A DNA stretch of 55,784 bases from Actinomycetota bacterium (lineage in GTDB: Bacteria > Actinomycetota > Acidimicrobiia > Acidimicrobiales > Iamiaceae). The stretch spans positions 74,330-130,113 of the forward strand of contig JAHBSO010000008.1 of the NCBI GenBank assembly GCA_019639075.1, in the 5' to 3' direction. Below the pieces are notes generated by a model. That model was not told where the DNA came from and did no database searches. It saw only the letters and a program-made list of their open reading frames with translations. Every line of letters begins with the position of its first letter. Within the stretch, counting starts at the first letter, position 1. Both the position numbers and the translations under genes were made by a program. Of this stretch, positions 1 to 7,892 are shown piece after piece.

Positions 1-550
1 CCATCGGTGCGACGGCGGGCGGGTCGTCCCCTTGGCGCTTGAACTCGTAGATGCCCGACATGGCCTCGGCGATCGGCGCGTAGGCCGGCCAGCGGTCGTA
101 GGGCGACCCGGTCTGACCGAAGCCGGAGACGGACAGGTGGATCGTGCGGGGCGACGCGGCGTGGATCGCTTCCCAACCGAGCCCGAGGCGGTCCATGGCC
201 CCGGCCTTGGAGTTCTCGCACACGACGTCGAAGTGGGGCGCGAGGTCGAGGACGAGCCGGCGGCCCTCGTCGGACTTCAGGTCGATGCAGATGCTGCGCT
301 TGCCGAGGTTGTTGCGCAGGAAGGTGGCGCCGACCTGGCGGCCCTCGGGGTCGGTCATGGCCGGGAGCGAACCGCGACCCGACTCGCCGCCCTTCGGGTG
401 CTCGACCTTGACCACGTCCGCGCCCAGGCGGGCGAGGAGCTGGGTGGCGTAGGGCAGCGACTGCATCTGCTCCAGGGCCAGCACCCGCACGCCGTCGAGC
501 GGCTTGCCGAGCGCCGCCGCTGCCTCGTTGCCCACGTCCCCGAGCTTCAC
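1..550 (-). CDS. CaiB/BaiF family III CoA-transferase, partial (3' end off window)
   Basis: Read on the minus strand from a GTG at 550-548. GGAGG lies about six bases upstream, which fixes the start. The N-terminus contains LDGVRVLALEQM, LGADVVKVEHP and NLGKRSICIDLKSDEGR, followed by FDVVCENSKAGAMDRLGL and SVSGFGQTG. These are hallmark segments of family III CoA-transferases, which move CoA between acyl groups in the cytosol. Only about 183 residues lie in the window and the C-terminal half is missing, so the acyl substrate cannot be told. A perfect inverted repeat (574-588) lies just upstream and probably controls it. The family call is firm; the substrate is unknown. Confidence 0.9.
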   Translation of the reverse strand, partial: MKLGDVGNEAAAALGKPLDGVRVLALEQMQSLPYATQLLARLGADVVKVEHPKGGESGRGSLPAMTDPEGRQVGATFLRNNLGKRSICIDLKSDEGRRLVLDLAPHFDVVCENSKAGAMDRLGLGWEAIHAASPRTIHLSVSGFGQTGSPYDRWPAYAPIAEAMSGIYEFKRQGDDPPAVAPM

Positions 551-573
551 CGTCGCCTCCTGCGGACCGACTT

Positions 574-588
574 CTGACGGTCCGTCAG
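574..588. promoter_or_regulatory. Inverted repeat CTGAC-N5-GTCAG, TetR-type operator candidate
   Basis: CTGACGGTCCGTCAG is a perfect 7-bp inverted repeat around one base. It lies between the divergent CoA-transferase (start 550) and gluQ (start 628). The same CTGAC-N5-GTCAG frame, also preceded by CTT, recurs at 34766-34780 in front of an enoyl-CoA hydratase. Two acyl-CoA genes sharing one operator suggests a common lipid-metabolism repressor, as is typical of TetR-family acyl-CoA regulators. The protein is not identified. Confidence 0.6.
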
Positions 589-627
589 GTTAGGCGGGAC
601 GGCCCCGATCCGGGCCATCCTTGGTCG

Positions 628-1563
628 GTGGCCACCGGACGGTTCGCACCGAGTCCCACCGGGGACCTCCACCTCGGCAACCTGCGCACCGCGCTCGCCG
701 CCTGGCTGTTCGCCCGGTCGAGCGGGGGTTCGTTCGTGCTGCGGATGGAGGACCTCGACCGGCTGCAGTCGTCACCCGAGCGCGAGGCCTCCCAGGAGCG
801 CGACCTCGCCGCGCTCGGTCTGGACTGGGACGGCGAGGTCGTCCGCCAGAGCGAGCGGTTCGACCGCTACGAGGCGGCCATCGCCGAGCTCGCCGCCCGG
901 GACCTCGTCTACCCCTGCTACTGCACCCGTCGCGAGATCCGCGAGGCGGCCTCCGCGCCCCACGGCCCAGAGGTGCCCGACGGGGCCTACCCGGGCACCT
1001 GCCGCTCCCTCGACCCGGCCCGCCGCCGCGAGCTCGAGGCCGCCGGCCGTCCGCCCGCGCTGCGGCTCCGGGCCCAGGTGGCGGAGCTGACCGTGCCCGA
1101 CGCATTGCTCGGGTCGATCACCGCGGCGGTCGACGACGTCGTCCTCCGCCGCAACGACGGCACACCCGCGTACAACCTCGCGGTCGTCGTCGACGACGCC
1201 GCGCAGGGCATCGAGCAGGTGGTGCGGGGCGACGATCTGGCGTCGTCGGCACCGCGCCAGCGCCACCTGGCCGACCTCCTCGGGCTGGCCCCGGTGGCCT
1301 ACGCGCACGTGCCCCTGGTGCTCGGTCCGGGCGGTCAGCGCCTCGCCAAGCGCGATGGCGCCACCACCCTCGCGGACCAGGCCGCGGCCGGGCGCTCGGC
1401 GGCGGAGGTGTGCGGCCTGCTCGCCGCCAGCCTGGGTCAGTCGCCGGGAGGGCCCGCCCGGCCGGGCGACCTCGTGACCGGCTTCGACTCCCGCCGCATC
1501 CCACCGGAACCCTGGCGGCCGGCGGCCGCGGTGCTCGCCCCGACCGACCCGTGCGATCCTTGA
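628..1563 (+). CDS. gluQ: Glutamyl-Q tRNA(Asp) synthetase
   Basis: 311 aa from a GTG start. It resembles the catalytic half of glutamyl-tRNA synthetase without an anticodon-binding domain. RFAPSPTGDLHLGNLRTAL holds the HIGH-type ATP motif and LAKRDGATTL the KMSKS-type motif. PCYCTRREI followed by the downstream Tyr and Cys of AYPGTC matches the zinc site typical of GluQ. The enzyme activates glutamate and transfers it to queuosine at the wobble position of tRNA(Asp). The length fits the family (about 290-310 aa). The chelatase gene begins four bases after the stop. No Shine-Dalgarno is seen; CATCCT six bases upstream could be a weak -10 for a leaderless transcript. Confidence 0.92.
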   Translation: MATGRFAPSPTGDLHLGNLRTALAAWLFARSSGGSFVLRMEDLDRLQSSPEREASQERDLAALGLDWDGEVVRQSERFDRYEAAIAELAARDLVYPCYCTRREIREAASAPHGPEVPDGAYPGTCRSLDPARRRELEAAGRPPALRLRAQVAELTVPDALLGSITAAVDDVVLRRNDGTPAYNLAVVVDDAAQGIEQVVRGDDLASSAPRQRHLADLLGLAPVAYAHVPLVLGPGGQRLAKRDGATTLADQAAAGRSAAEVCGLLAASLGQSPGGPARPGDLVTGFDSRRIPPEPWRPAAAVLAPTDPCDP

Positions 1564-1567
1564 CGCC

Positions 1568-1957
1568 GTGACCCACGACGACGTTCCGTCCACGGCGGTC
1601 CTGCTCGTCGCCCACGGGAGCCGGGCCACCGACGCCAACGACAGCCACCGGGCACTGGCCCACGGCCTCGACCACCGGGTCGACCAGTCGGTGCGGCCGG
1701 CGTTCCTGGAACTGGCCGAACCCTCGATCCCCGCCGCGATCGACGCCGCGGTGGCCGACGGGGCCGCGACGGTGATCGTCCTGCCCTACTTCCTCCACCC
1801 GGGCCGCCACGTGCGCGACGACCTCCCCGGGATCGTCGGCGAGGCCGCCGAGCGTCACCCCGGCCGTCGGATCGAGCTGGCCGCGGCCTTCGGCGACGAC
1901 CACGCCGTGCTCGACCTCCTCGTCGACCAGGTCCACCGCGCCACCGACGCCCACTGA
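1568..1957 (+). CDS. Short CbiX-like sirohydrochlorin/cobalt chelatase
   Basis: 129 aa from a GTG four bases after gluQ. It carries the two halves of the CbiX active site: LLVAHGSR near the N-terminus and VLPYFLHPGRHVRDDLP near residue 75. Both histidines normally hold the metal during insertion into sirohydrochlorin. This is the single-domain (CbiX-short) size, which usually acts as a homodimer. No other cobalamin or siroheme gene is nearby, so the metal (cobalt, iron or nickel) cannot be assigned. The gene ends at a long inverted repeat shared with the convergent OB-fold gene. Confidence 0.85.
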   Translation: MTHDDVPSTAVLLVAHGSRATDANDSHRALAHGLDHRVDQSVRPAFLELAEPSIPAAIDAAVADGAATVIVLPYFLHPGRHVRDDLPGIVGEAAERHPGRRIELAAAFGDDHAVLDLLVDQVHRATDAH

Positions 1958-1959
1958 CC

Positions 1960-2050
1960 GCACGGTCGGGGTCGGATCCCAACCGTGCAGCCCCCCGACG
2001 CCGACGCTCCGCACCACGCATGCACGGTTGGGATCCGACCCCGACCGTGC
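1960..2050. repeat. Long perfect inverted repeat between convergent genes (terminator-like, family member 1)
   Basis: Two 30-nt arms (1960-1989 and 2021-2050) are exact reverse complements around a 31-nt loop. Each arm also has GCACGGT and ACCGTGC at its own ends, so it can fold alone. It fills the gap between the CbiX-like gene stop (1957) and the OB-fold gene stop (2051). A bidirectional terminator is the simplest role. A related element with a similar core, GTCGGATCCC, lies at 17552-17639 in the same setting, and a half copy is at 45071-45085. Confidence 0.85.
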
Positions 2051-2437
2051 CTACTCGACGATGGTGTAGGCGGGGTTGAGCACGACCAGGCGACCGCGCT
2101 CGTCACGACCGACGCCTTCGAGCACCAGGCGGCGACCGACGTAGACCCCGCCGAGCCGGCTCCGACCGGTGAACACGGCGACGGCCCGAGCCGAGCCGTC
2201 GTCGATCGTCACCTCGAGCGACGTGCCGCCGGCCCGCGGCACCACCTGGAGGCCCTGGACCTCACCGACGAGCACCGCCGGCCGGCGACGGGGCGCTTCG
2301 GCGATGGGCACCGCGCCGAAGTCCTCCACCCGATCGCGGAGCCGCTCGGACTCGATGTCCTCGATCGGCCGGGACAACTTCTCACGCAGACCCTTCAGCA
2401 CACCTCCACCCTTCCACCTCCGGTCGTGCCGCGTCAC
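2051..2437 (-). CDS. OB-fold nucleic-acid-binding protein
   Basis: Up to 128 aa. From about residue 50 it reads as an OB-fold: PAVLVGEVQGLQVVPRAG, then LEVTIDDGSARAVAVFTGR and LGGVYVGRRLVLEGVG. Actinobacteria commonly carry such a small OB-fold protein next to paired TrkA genes, as here, although TrkA is on the far side of a small + strand gene. The start is uncertain. The outermost GTG is at 2437; a second in-frame GTG at 2401 (VLKGLREKL) has a GGAGG only one base upstream. Homologues usually begin near the KGLREKLSRPIEDIESERL segment, which favours the shorter form. The binding target is unknown. Confidence 0.75.
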   Translation of the reverse strand: MTRHDRRWKGGGVLKGLREKLSRPIEDIESERLRDRVEDFGAVPIAEAPRRRPAVLVGEVQGLQVVPRAGGTSLEVTIDDGSARAVAVFTGRSRLGGVYVGRRLVLEGVGRDERGRLVVLNPAYTIVE

Positions 2438-2500
2438 GACCGTGACGTCGTACCGTCTCCTCGACGGCGACGATCGCCGTCAGCCCAACACGGAGGAAGC

Positions 2501-2686
2501 ATGAGCTTCATCAACAAGATCAAGGACCTCGTGTCGAAGAACGCGAGCAAGGCCGCCCCGGCGATCGACAAGGTCGCCGATGTCGCCGACGACAAGACCA
2601 AGGGCAAGTACACCGACAAGATCGACCAGGCGGCGGACAAGGCCAAGGAGTTCGCCGACAAGCTGGACGACGACCCGAAGAAGTAG
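2501..2686 (+). CDS. Small MT0933-type (Rv0909-like) charged protein
   Basis: 61 aa with a strong Shine-Dalgarno (GGAGGA at 2492-2497, six bases before ATG). The sequence MSFINKIKDLVSKNASKAA followed by repeated DKV/DKT/DKI/DKA heptad-like units is a helical, Lys/Asp-rich protein. It matches the family annotated as MT0933-like antitoxin. No partner toxin lies next to it, so an antitoxin role is not supported here; it may be a stress or chaperone-like small protein. It lies head-on to trkA. Confidence 0.75.
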   Translation: MSFINKIKDLVSKNASKAAPAIDKVADVADDKTKGKYTDKIDQAADKAKEFADKLDDDPKK

Positions 2687-2737
2687 GGCGGATCGGCGAA
2701 TCATCCACGGAGGCGGTCGGGCGGGCGGGCCCGGCCG

Positions 2738-3403
2738 TCAACCGAGGAGGACCTGCACCGTCTCCTCCTCCACGTCGGGCGTGGTGAGCACGAGCACCTC
2801 GTCGCCCGAACGCAGGACGGTGTCGCCGCGGGGCACGATCACGTGGTCGCCCCGCACGATCGCCACGACGGTGCAACCCCGGGGCAGCGGCAACTCGGCG
2901 AGGTCGCTGCCCACGGCCGGCGACGACTCGACCAGCGTGGCCTCCGACAGCCGGGCCCGTCCGCCCTCGAAGGACAGCAGCCGCACGAGCGTGCCGACCG
3001 AGACCGCCTCCTCGACCAGCGCGGTGATGAGGTGCGGGGTCGACACCGAGACGTCGACGCCCCACATCTCGGTGAACATCCACTCGTTCTTCGGGTTGTT
3101 GACCCGGGCGACCACGCGGGGCACGGCGAACTCCTGCTTGGCCAGCAGGGAGATCACGAGGTTGTCCTCGTCGTCGCCGGTGACCGCGGCGACGACGTCG
3201 GCGGACTCGACCCCGGCCCGGGCGAACTCCGAGACCTCGCAGGCGTCGCCCACCACCCAGGTGATCCGACTGTCGGCGTCGGACTGCGCCTCGGCCACCC
3301 GGGCGCCGTCGATCTCGATGACGACGACGTCGTGACCGGCCTTCACCAGGTCGCCGGCGATGTGGGTGCCGACGCTGCCCGCGCCGGCGACGATGACGCG
3401 CAT
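2738..3403 (-). CDS. trkA: TrkA-type potassium-channel RCK regulator (second of pair)
   Basis: 221 aa beginning MRVIVAGAGSVGTHIAGDL, a Rossmann NAD-binding glycine motif (GAGSVG). It continues with DVVVIEIDGARV, where the acidic residue binds the ribose, and ends with a TrkA-C domain (RLSEATLVESSPAVGSDLAELPLPRG onward). It has the usual RCK-N plus RCK-C size. Open frame upstream of the ATG is spurious, because this ATG lies one base after the stop of the preceding trkA gene. The two are co-transcribed and likely form a hetero-oligomeric ring that gates a potassium transporter in response to nucleotides. Confidence 0.88.
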   Translation of the reverse strand: MRVIVAGAGSVGTHIAGDLVKAGHDVVVIEIDGARVAEAQSDADSRITWVVGDACEVSEFARAGVESADVVAAVTGDDEDNLVISLLAKQEFAVPRVVARVNNPKNEWMFTEMWGVDVSVSTPHLITALVEEAVSVGTLVRLLSFEGGRARLSEATLVESSPAVGSDLAELPLPRGCTVVAIVRGDHVIVPRGDTVLRSGDEVLVLTTPDVEEETVQVLLG

Positions 3404-3404
3404 C

Positions 3405-4073
3405 TCAGTGACCGTCCGATCCGCTGGGTTCGGCCAGGTGCTCGTCGAAGCGATCGATCGAGGCACCGTCGACCATGACGTGGATGACGTCGCCGTCCTG
3501 CAGCACGGTCTCGCCGTTGGCGACCGCGCCGGTGCCGAGCCGGGACAGGGCGGCGATGCGAGCATGGCCCGGCAGATCGAGGTCGGCGACCGTGCGGCCG
3601 GCCCATCGGCCCGGGACCGAGCGCTCGAGCAGCACGACCTTGGCCGACGGGTCGATCCACGACGCGTGGACCGAGTCCGGGAGGATCCGCTGGAGCACCC
3701 GCTCGGTCGCCCATTCGACGGTGGCGATGGTCGAGATGCCGAGTCGCTCGTAGATCTTCGCCCGGCGGGGGTCGTAGATGCGGGCCACGACCCGCTCGAC
3801 GCCGTAGGTCTCCTTGGCCACCCGGGCCACGAGGATGTTGGAGTTGTCGCCGTTGGTCACCGCGGCCAGGGCCTCGGCCCGCTCCACCCCGGCCTCCAGG
3901 AGGCGTTCCCGGTCGAAGCCGACACCCACCACGGTCTGGCCGGCGAAGCCCTCGGGGAGACGTTCGAGCGCCACGGCGCGCCGGTCGATCACGGCGACGG
4001 AATGGCCGCCCTCCTCCAACGTGCGGGCCAACCCGGCGCCGACCCGGCCGCACCCGACGACGATCACATGCAC
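3405..4073 (-). CDS. trkA: TrkA-type potassium RCK regulator (first of pair)
   Basis: 222 aa from a GTG at 4073. It begins with HVIVVGCGRVGAGLARTLEEG (Rossmann GCGRVG) and has AVTNGDNSNILVARVAKETY, a conserved RCK-N segment. A C-terminal TrkA-C domain runs from about residue 135 (KVVLLERSVPGRWAGRTVADL). It lies 1 nt upstream of its paralogue and is divergent from the KimA-like importer. The arrangement of paired RCK proteins beside an APC-type importer is known in actinobacteria and points to potassium control. TAGGCT at 4093-4098 (minus strand) is a candidate -10. Confidence 0.88.
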   Translation of the reverse strand: MHVIVVGCGRVGAGLARTLEEGGHSVAVIDRRAVALERLPEGFAGQTVVGVGFDRERLLEAGVERAEALAAVTNGDNSNILVARVAKETYGVERVVARIYDPRRAKIYERLGISTIATVEWATERVLQRILPDSVHASWIDPSAKVVLLERSVPGRWAGRTVADLDLPGHARIAALSRLGTGAVANGETVLQDGDVIHVMVDGASIDRFDEHLAEPSGSDGH

Positions 4074-4145
4074 GGTGTCACCACGGCGCAGGAGCCTACG
4101 CGCACGGGAGCCCCGCGCACACCGTCCGGATCTGCGCTCAGGGCT

Positions 4146-4173
4146 TTGACGTCCCTCGTCGGGCTCGTACGAT
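4146..4173 (+). promoter_or_regulatory. Sigma-70-type promoter for the KimA-like gene
   Basis: TTGACG at 4146-4151 and TACGAT at 4168-4173 are separated by 16 nt. They lie in the 154-bp gap between divergent trkA and kimA and about 55 bases before the importer start. I see no obvious c-di-AMP riboswitch fold in this short leader. Confidence 0.6.
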
Positions 4174-4227
4174 CACCTGCGCTCCGACGAGACCCGCCGG
4201 ACCGATCCGCAGAAGGTGGCGACAGAG

Positions 4228-6123
4228 ATGGCCTCGGTCTTCAAGCGCATCGTGGTCGGCACGCCCCTCGCCAGCAGCGAGGAGCAGCACCAACGGATCG
4301 GCAAGCCCACCGCGCTGGCGGTCTTCGCCTCCGACGCCATCTCGTCGACGGCCTACGCCACCGAGGAGATGCTGGTCGTCCTCATGGCCGCGGTGGTCTT
4401 CCCGCAGTCCCACAACTACCTCGTACCCATCGCGATCGCCGCGGTGATCCTGCTCGCCGTGGTCGGCATCAGCTACACGCAGACGATCCACGCCTACCCC
4501 GACGGCGGCGGGGCATACGTGGTCAGCCGGGAGAACATCGGGCGCACCCCGTCGCTGGTCGCCGGCGCGTCGTTGCTCGTCGACTACACGCTCACGGTCG
4601 CCGTCTCGATCTCCTCGGGTGTGATGGCCATCGGCTCGGCCTTCAACTTCAACGACCAGGCGGTCCTGCGCATCGGGCTCGCGCTCTTCTTCGTGGCGAT
4701 GATGTGCTTCGGCAACCTGCGGGGCCTGAAGGAATCGGCCCGGATCTTCGCGGTGCCGACCTACTTCTACGTCGTCATGCTCGCCATGTTCCTCGGCGTG
4801 GCCTTCTACAAGCTGATCACCGGCAACCTCCAGGAGGTCGAGGGCAACCAGCAGATGGCCCAGCACTTCGCCGAGAACCACGAGCTGGCGAAGTCGGCGG
4901 CGCTGTTCGTGATCCTGCGGGCCTTCAGCTCGGGCGCGGTCGTGCTGTCGGGCGTCGAGGCCATCTCCAACGGCGTGCCGGCCTTCCGCAAGCCCGAGTC
5001 CCGCAACGCCTCGCGCACCCTGGCCCTCATGTGCACGATCCTCGGCCTCGGGTTCCTCGGGATCTCGACCATCGCCCACCACATCAAGCCGGTCGTCGAC
5101 GAGAGCGGGCAGACCGTGCTGTCGCAGATGGCCCGCTCGATCTTCGGCGGGACCAACGTCTTCTACTACGGGCTCCAGTTCGCCACCTTCGCCATCCTGA
5201 TCATGGCGGCCAACACCGCCTACGCCGACTTCCCCCGCCTCAGCTCGCTGATCGCCCGGGACGGCTACCTGCCCCGCCAGCTCGCCAACCGGGGCGACCG
5301 GCTGGTGTTCTCCAACGGCATCCTCGTGCTGTCGGCCATGGCCGGCGTGCTCATCGTGGTCTTCCGGGCCGAGGTCTCCGCCCTGATCCCGCTGTACGCG
5401 GTGGGCGTGTTCACCGGCTTCACCCTCAGCCAGTTCGGCATGATCAGGCACCACCTCCGGCTGCGCGAACCGAAGTGGCGACGGGGTCTCGCCATCAACG
5501 TGCTCGGCTGCATCGCCACCGCGGTCGTGCTCGGCGTGGTCGTGGTCTCGAAGTTCACGATCGGCGCGTGGATCCCCGTCGTCGTGATCCCGCTGATCGT
5601 GCTCGGGCTCATGCGCATCCACCGGCACTACGAGAAGATCGACCGGCGCCTCGCGGCCACGCCCGACGAACGGGTCCGGCGCCGCACCAACACGGTGATC
5701 GTGCTCGTCGGACGGATCACCAAGGGTTCGCTCACCGCCATCGCCTACGCCCGCTCCCTCAACCCCGATCGCCTCGTCGCCGTGTCGGTCGTGTCGAACC
5801 CCGAGGAGCAGGAGCGCATCACCCAGCAGTGGGCCGAGCACCACATCCCGGTCGAGCTGCTCACGCTGTACTCGCCGTACCGCGAGCTCACCCGACCGAT
5901 CCTGCGCTACATCGACGAGCTGGACGCCGAGGTCGAGGACGACTTCATCACCGTGGTCGTCCCGGAGTTCGCGCTGGAGCACTGGTGGCAGCAGCTCCTG
6001 CACAACCAGTCGGCCCTGGTGCTGCGCACCCGGCTCCGTGGTCGGAAGAACACCATCGTCACGTCGGTGCCCTTCCACGCCGACGCGTCGGCCGAGCCCG
6101 ACGCGATCCCTGCCGGGGACTGA
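4228..6123 (+). CDS. kimA: KimA-like APC-family potassium importer
   Basis: 631 aa. About twelve hydrophobic segments are followed by a cytosolic C-terminal domain of about 150 residues resembling a universal-stress fold (TVIVLVGRITKGSLTAIAYA). By memory of the Bacillus KimA sequence, the shared landmarks are dense: a KR-x5-G-PL start, SDAISSTAYATEE, HAYPDGGGAYVVS, LLVDYTLTVAVSIS, GVEAISNGVPAF, RDGYLPRQLANRGDRL, IPLYAVGVF and LHNQSALVLR. KimA imports K+ with protons. The ATG at 4228 is preferred over a GTG at 4216 because family members start near KRIVVGTPL; AAGGTGG precedes it. Neighbouring TrkA proteins support a potassium role. Generic annotation would say amino-acid permease. Confidence 0.82.
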   Translation: MASVFKRIVVGTPLASSEEQHQRIGKPTALAVFASDAISSTAYATEEMLVVLMAAVVFPQSHNYLVPIAIAAVILLAVVGISYTQTIHAYPDGGGAYVVSRENIGRTPSLVAGASLLVDYTLTVAVSISSGVMAIGSAFNFNDQAVLRIGLALFFVAMMCFGNLRGLKESARIFAVPTYFYVVMLAMFLGVAFYKLITGNLQEVEGNQQMAQHFAENHELAKSAALFVILRAFSSGAVVLSGVEAISNGVPAFRKPESRNASRTLALMCTILGLGFLGISTIAHHIKPVVDESGQTVLSQMARSIFGGTNVFYYGLQFATFAILIMAANTAYADFPRLSSLIARDGYLPRQLANRGDRLVFSNGILVLSAMAGVLIVVFRAEVSALIPLYAVGVFTGFTLSQFGMIRHHLRLREPKWRRGLAINVLGCIATAVVLGVVVVSKFTIGAWIPVVVIPLIVLGLMRIHRHYEKIDRRLAATPDERVRRRTNTVIVLVGRITKGSLTAIAYARSLNPDRLVAVSVVSNPEEQERITQQWAEHHIPVELLTLYSPYRELTRPILRYIDELDAEVEDDFITVVVPEFALEHWWQQLLHNQSALVLRTRLRGRKNTIVTSVPFHADASAEPDAIPAGD

Positions 6124-6157
6124 CCGCTTCGCCGGACCGGCTCCTACGATGCGGGCC

Positions 6158-6880
6158 ATGGCCGATGGGAACCGTCTCTACTTCAAGCAGCTGCTCGCCG
6201 GGCTCGACGTCGCCGAGGGCGACCGGGTGGCCGAGCAGATGGTCAACTTCGTGTACCTGATCGGCGACCGCGAGACCGGTGAGGCCGTGGTGGTCGACCC
6301 GGCCTACGACCAGCAGGGCATCCTCGACATCCTCGCCGCCGACGGCATGCGCCTCACCGGCGCGCTGGCCACCCACTACCACGCCGACCACGTCGGCGGA
6401 TCGCTCGGCGGCATGGCCGAGATCACCGGCATCGCCGAGCTGCTGGCGCTCACCGACGTGCCGATCCACGTGCAGGCCGACGAGGCCGAGTGGGTCGCCC
6501 GCGGCACCGGCGTCACCCACGACCACCTGGCCACCCACGCGAGCGGCGATCACGTCATGGTCGGCGACATCCCGATCACGCTGATCCACACCCCCGGGCA
6601 CACGCCGGGCAGCCAGTGCTTCCTCGTCGACGGCCGCCTGGTGGCCGGCGACACGCTCTTCCTCAACGGCTGCGGCCGCACCGACCTGCCCGGCAGCGAC
6701 CCGGCGCAGATGTACGAGAGCCTCACCCAGCGCCTGGCCCAGGTGCCCGACGAGGCGGTGCTGTTCCCCGGCCACCTCTACAGCGAGAAGCCGTCGGCCT
6801 CGATGGGCGAGACCCGTCAGCGCAACGTCGTCTTCCGCCCCAGCTCGCTCGAGCAGTGGCTCATGATGTTCGGCACCTGA
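6158..6880 (+). CDS. MBL-fold hydrolase of the glyoxalase II/persulfide dioxygenase type
   Basis: 240 aa. The metal motif HYHADH is at residues 73-78, with HTPGHTPGSQC and GDTLFLNGCGRTDLPGSD following. The GCGRTD segment is typical of ETHE1-like persulfide dioxygenases and their relatives, and PGHLYSEK supplies the last histidine. Substrate could be a glutathione- or mycothiol-type persulfide or a thioester; the sequence alone does not decide. An ATG at 6149 is also in frame, but TACGAT at 6145-6150 ends seven bases before the ATG at 6158, the spacing of a leaderless promoter. REP-like repeats begin eight bases after the stop. Confidence 0.8.
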   Translation: MADGNRLYFKQLLAGLDVAEGDRVAEQMVNFVYLIGDRETGEAVVVDPAYDQQGILDILAADGMRLTGALATHYHADHVGGSLGGMAEITGIAELLALTDVPIHVQADEAEWVARGTGVTHDHLATHASGDHVMVGDIPITLIHTPGHTPGSQCFLVDGRLVAGDTLFLNGCGRTDLPGSDPAQMYESLTQRLAQVPDEAVLFPGHLYSEKPSASMGETRQRNVVFRPSSLEQWLMMFGT

Positions 6881-6887
6881 TCGACGG

Positions 6888-7096
6888 CCTTTCGACTGCG
6901 CTCGCTGGCGCTCGCTCCGCTCAAGGAGCGGAGGGACCCCGCTGTTCGTCGAGCGAGCGAAGCGAGTCCCATCCGTTCCTTGAGCGAGCGAAGCGAGTCG
7001 AAAGGTGCCGTCCCGCGAGGTTTCGACTGCGCTCCGCTGGCGCTCCGCTCCGCTCAACCATCGGAGAAGGGCGCTCCGATCCGCTCAACCAACAGA
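6888..7096. repeat. REP-like repeat cluster 1 (CTTTCGACT...GCTCAAGGAAC family)
   Basis: About 200 bp of copies and inverted copies of a GC-rich unit, with ends CTTTCGACTGCGCTCGCTGG and TTCCTTGAGCGAGCGAAGCG. It lies between the convergent MBL and PaaX genes. The PaaX stop codon lies inside the cluster. The inverted copies can pair into long stems, so transcript ending or protection is the likely effect. Confidence 0.8.
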
Positions 7097-7885
7097 GGTT
7101 CGGACGCCTCGCTGCCAGGTGGCGAGGGTCTCCTTGAACCGGCGGTCGTACGCCTCGTAGACCGCTCGCAGCGCGGGGCCGGGCCAGTCGTCGGGCAGCA
7201 GCACCGGCGGGAGGAGCGGGTCGGCCTGGAAGTGGCGCAGCGCGTGCGCGGCGACGACGAACCCCTCGGACAGGGCATCGGTGTCGCCGGCGACGAGGCG
7301 GTCGTCCATGACGGACAGCTCCTCGTGGAGCGCCCGGGCGGTGGTCGCCCACGCGTCGAGCGGCCACAGCTCGGCGGCGAGCTCCGCGGGACCGTCGTCG
7401 AGCGGGCGGGCGGACAGCGCGCGGCACTGGGCCCGCACCGTGCGCTCGGCGTCGGGCAGCACGCCGGCGGGCAGGTTGTCGGGCCGGAGCCAGATGCCCT
7501 CGCGCAGCTCGGCGAAGCGGAGCGCGGCGAGCGCGGCCCGCAGCTCGACCCGGTCGGCCGCGGGCCGGGCCTCGGCCGTGACCACCACGGTGCGCCACGT
7601 GCCGTCCCACGGGCCGTCGACGCCGGTCCGTGACAGGTCCTGGCGGGTCTGTCGGGTGAGGAGGGCCGAGCCGGCCAGCCGGTAGCCGCCGTCGGTGGCC
7701 TCGAGCTCGCCGGCGGCGACCATGCGGGAGATGGCGGTGCGGGCCGAGCCCTCCGAGACCCCGAGGAGCCGGGCGGTGGCCACGAGCGAGCGGGTCGGCA
7801 GCTCGGGTGGGCGTACGCCGAGGAGCGTGGAGGCCAGCACCGACCGGGCGGTGAGTCGCGCCCTCGTCGGGGTCTCGGTCGCCAT
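7085..7885 (-). CDS. PaaX-family transcriptional repressor
   Basis: 266 aa. An N-terminal winged helix (LPTRSLVATARLLGVSEGSARTAISRMVAAGELEA) is followed by the PaaX central domain (PWDGTWRTVVVTAE, LAALRFAELREGIWLRPDNL) and a C-terminal helical domain. PaaX proteins bind acyl-CoA-type effectors, classically phenylacetyl-CoA. It is divergent from the desaturase, with only 63 bp between starts. TAGGCT at 7893-7898 (minus) lies seven bases before the ATG, so the mRNA is probably leaderless. The last codons and the stop overlap a REP-like repeat, suggesting that insertion of the repeat reset the C-terminus. No phenylacetate genes are nearby. Confidence 0.85.
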   Translation of the reverse strand: MATETPTRARLTARSVLASTLLGVRPPELPTRSLVATARLLGVSEGSARTAISRMVAAGELEATDGGYRLAGSALLTRQTRQDLSRTGVDGPWDGTWRTVVVTAEARPAADRVELRAALAALRFAELREGIWLRPDNLPAGVLPDAERTVRAQCRALSARPLDDGPAELAAELWPLDAWATTARALHEELSVMDDRLVAGDTDALSEGFVVAAHALRHFQADPLLPPVLLPDDWPGPALRAVYEAYDRRFKETLATWQRGVRTSVG

Positions 7886-7892
7886 CGGTCGC

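Noticed and set aside
2501..2686. Antitoxin of a TA pair (MT0933 name)
   Set aside because: No toxin gene lies on either side; the family name alone does not support a TA role.
4074..4227. c-di-AMP riboswitch before the KimA-like gene
   Set aside because: The gap is 154 bp and already holds two promoters; I cannot see the conserved ydaO-type fold.
3360..6260. 966-codon open frame on the plus strand over trkA and kimA
   Set aside because: It is a GC-driven shadow: low-complexity Arg/Gly/His-rich sequence across recognised genes in other frames.
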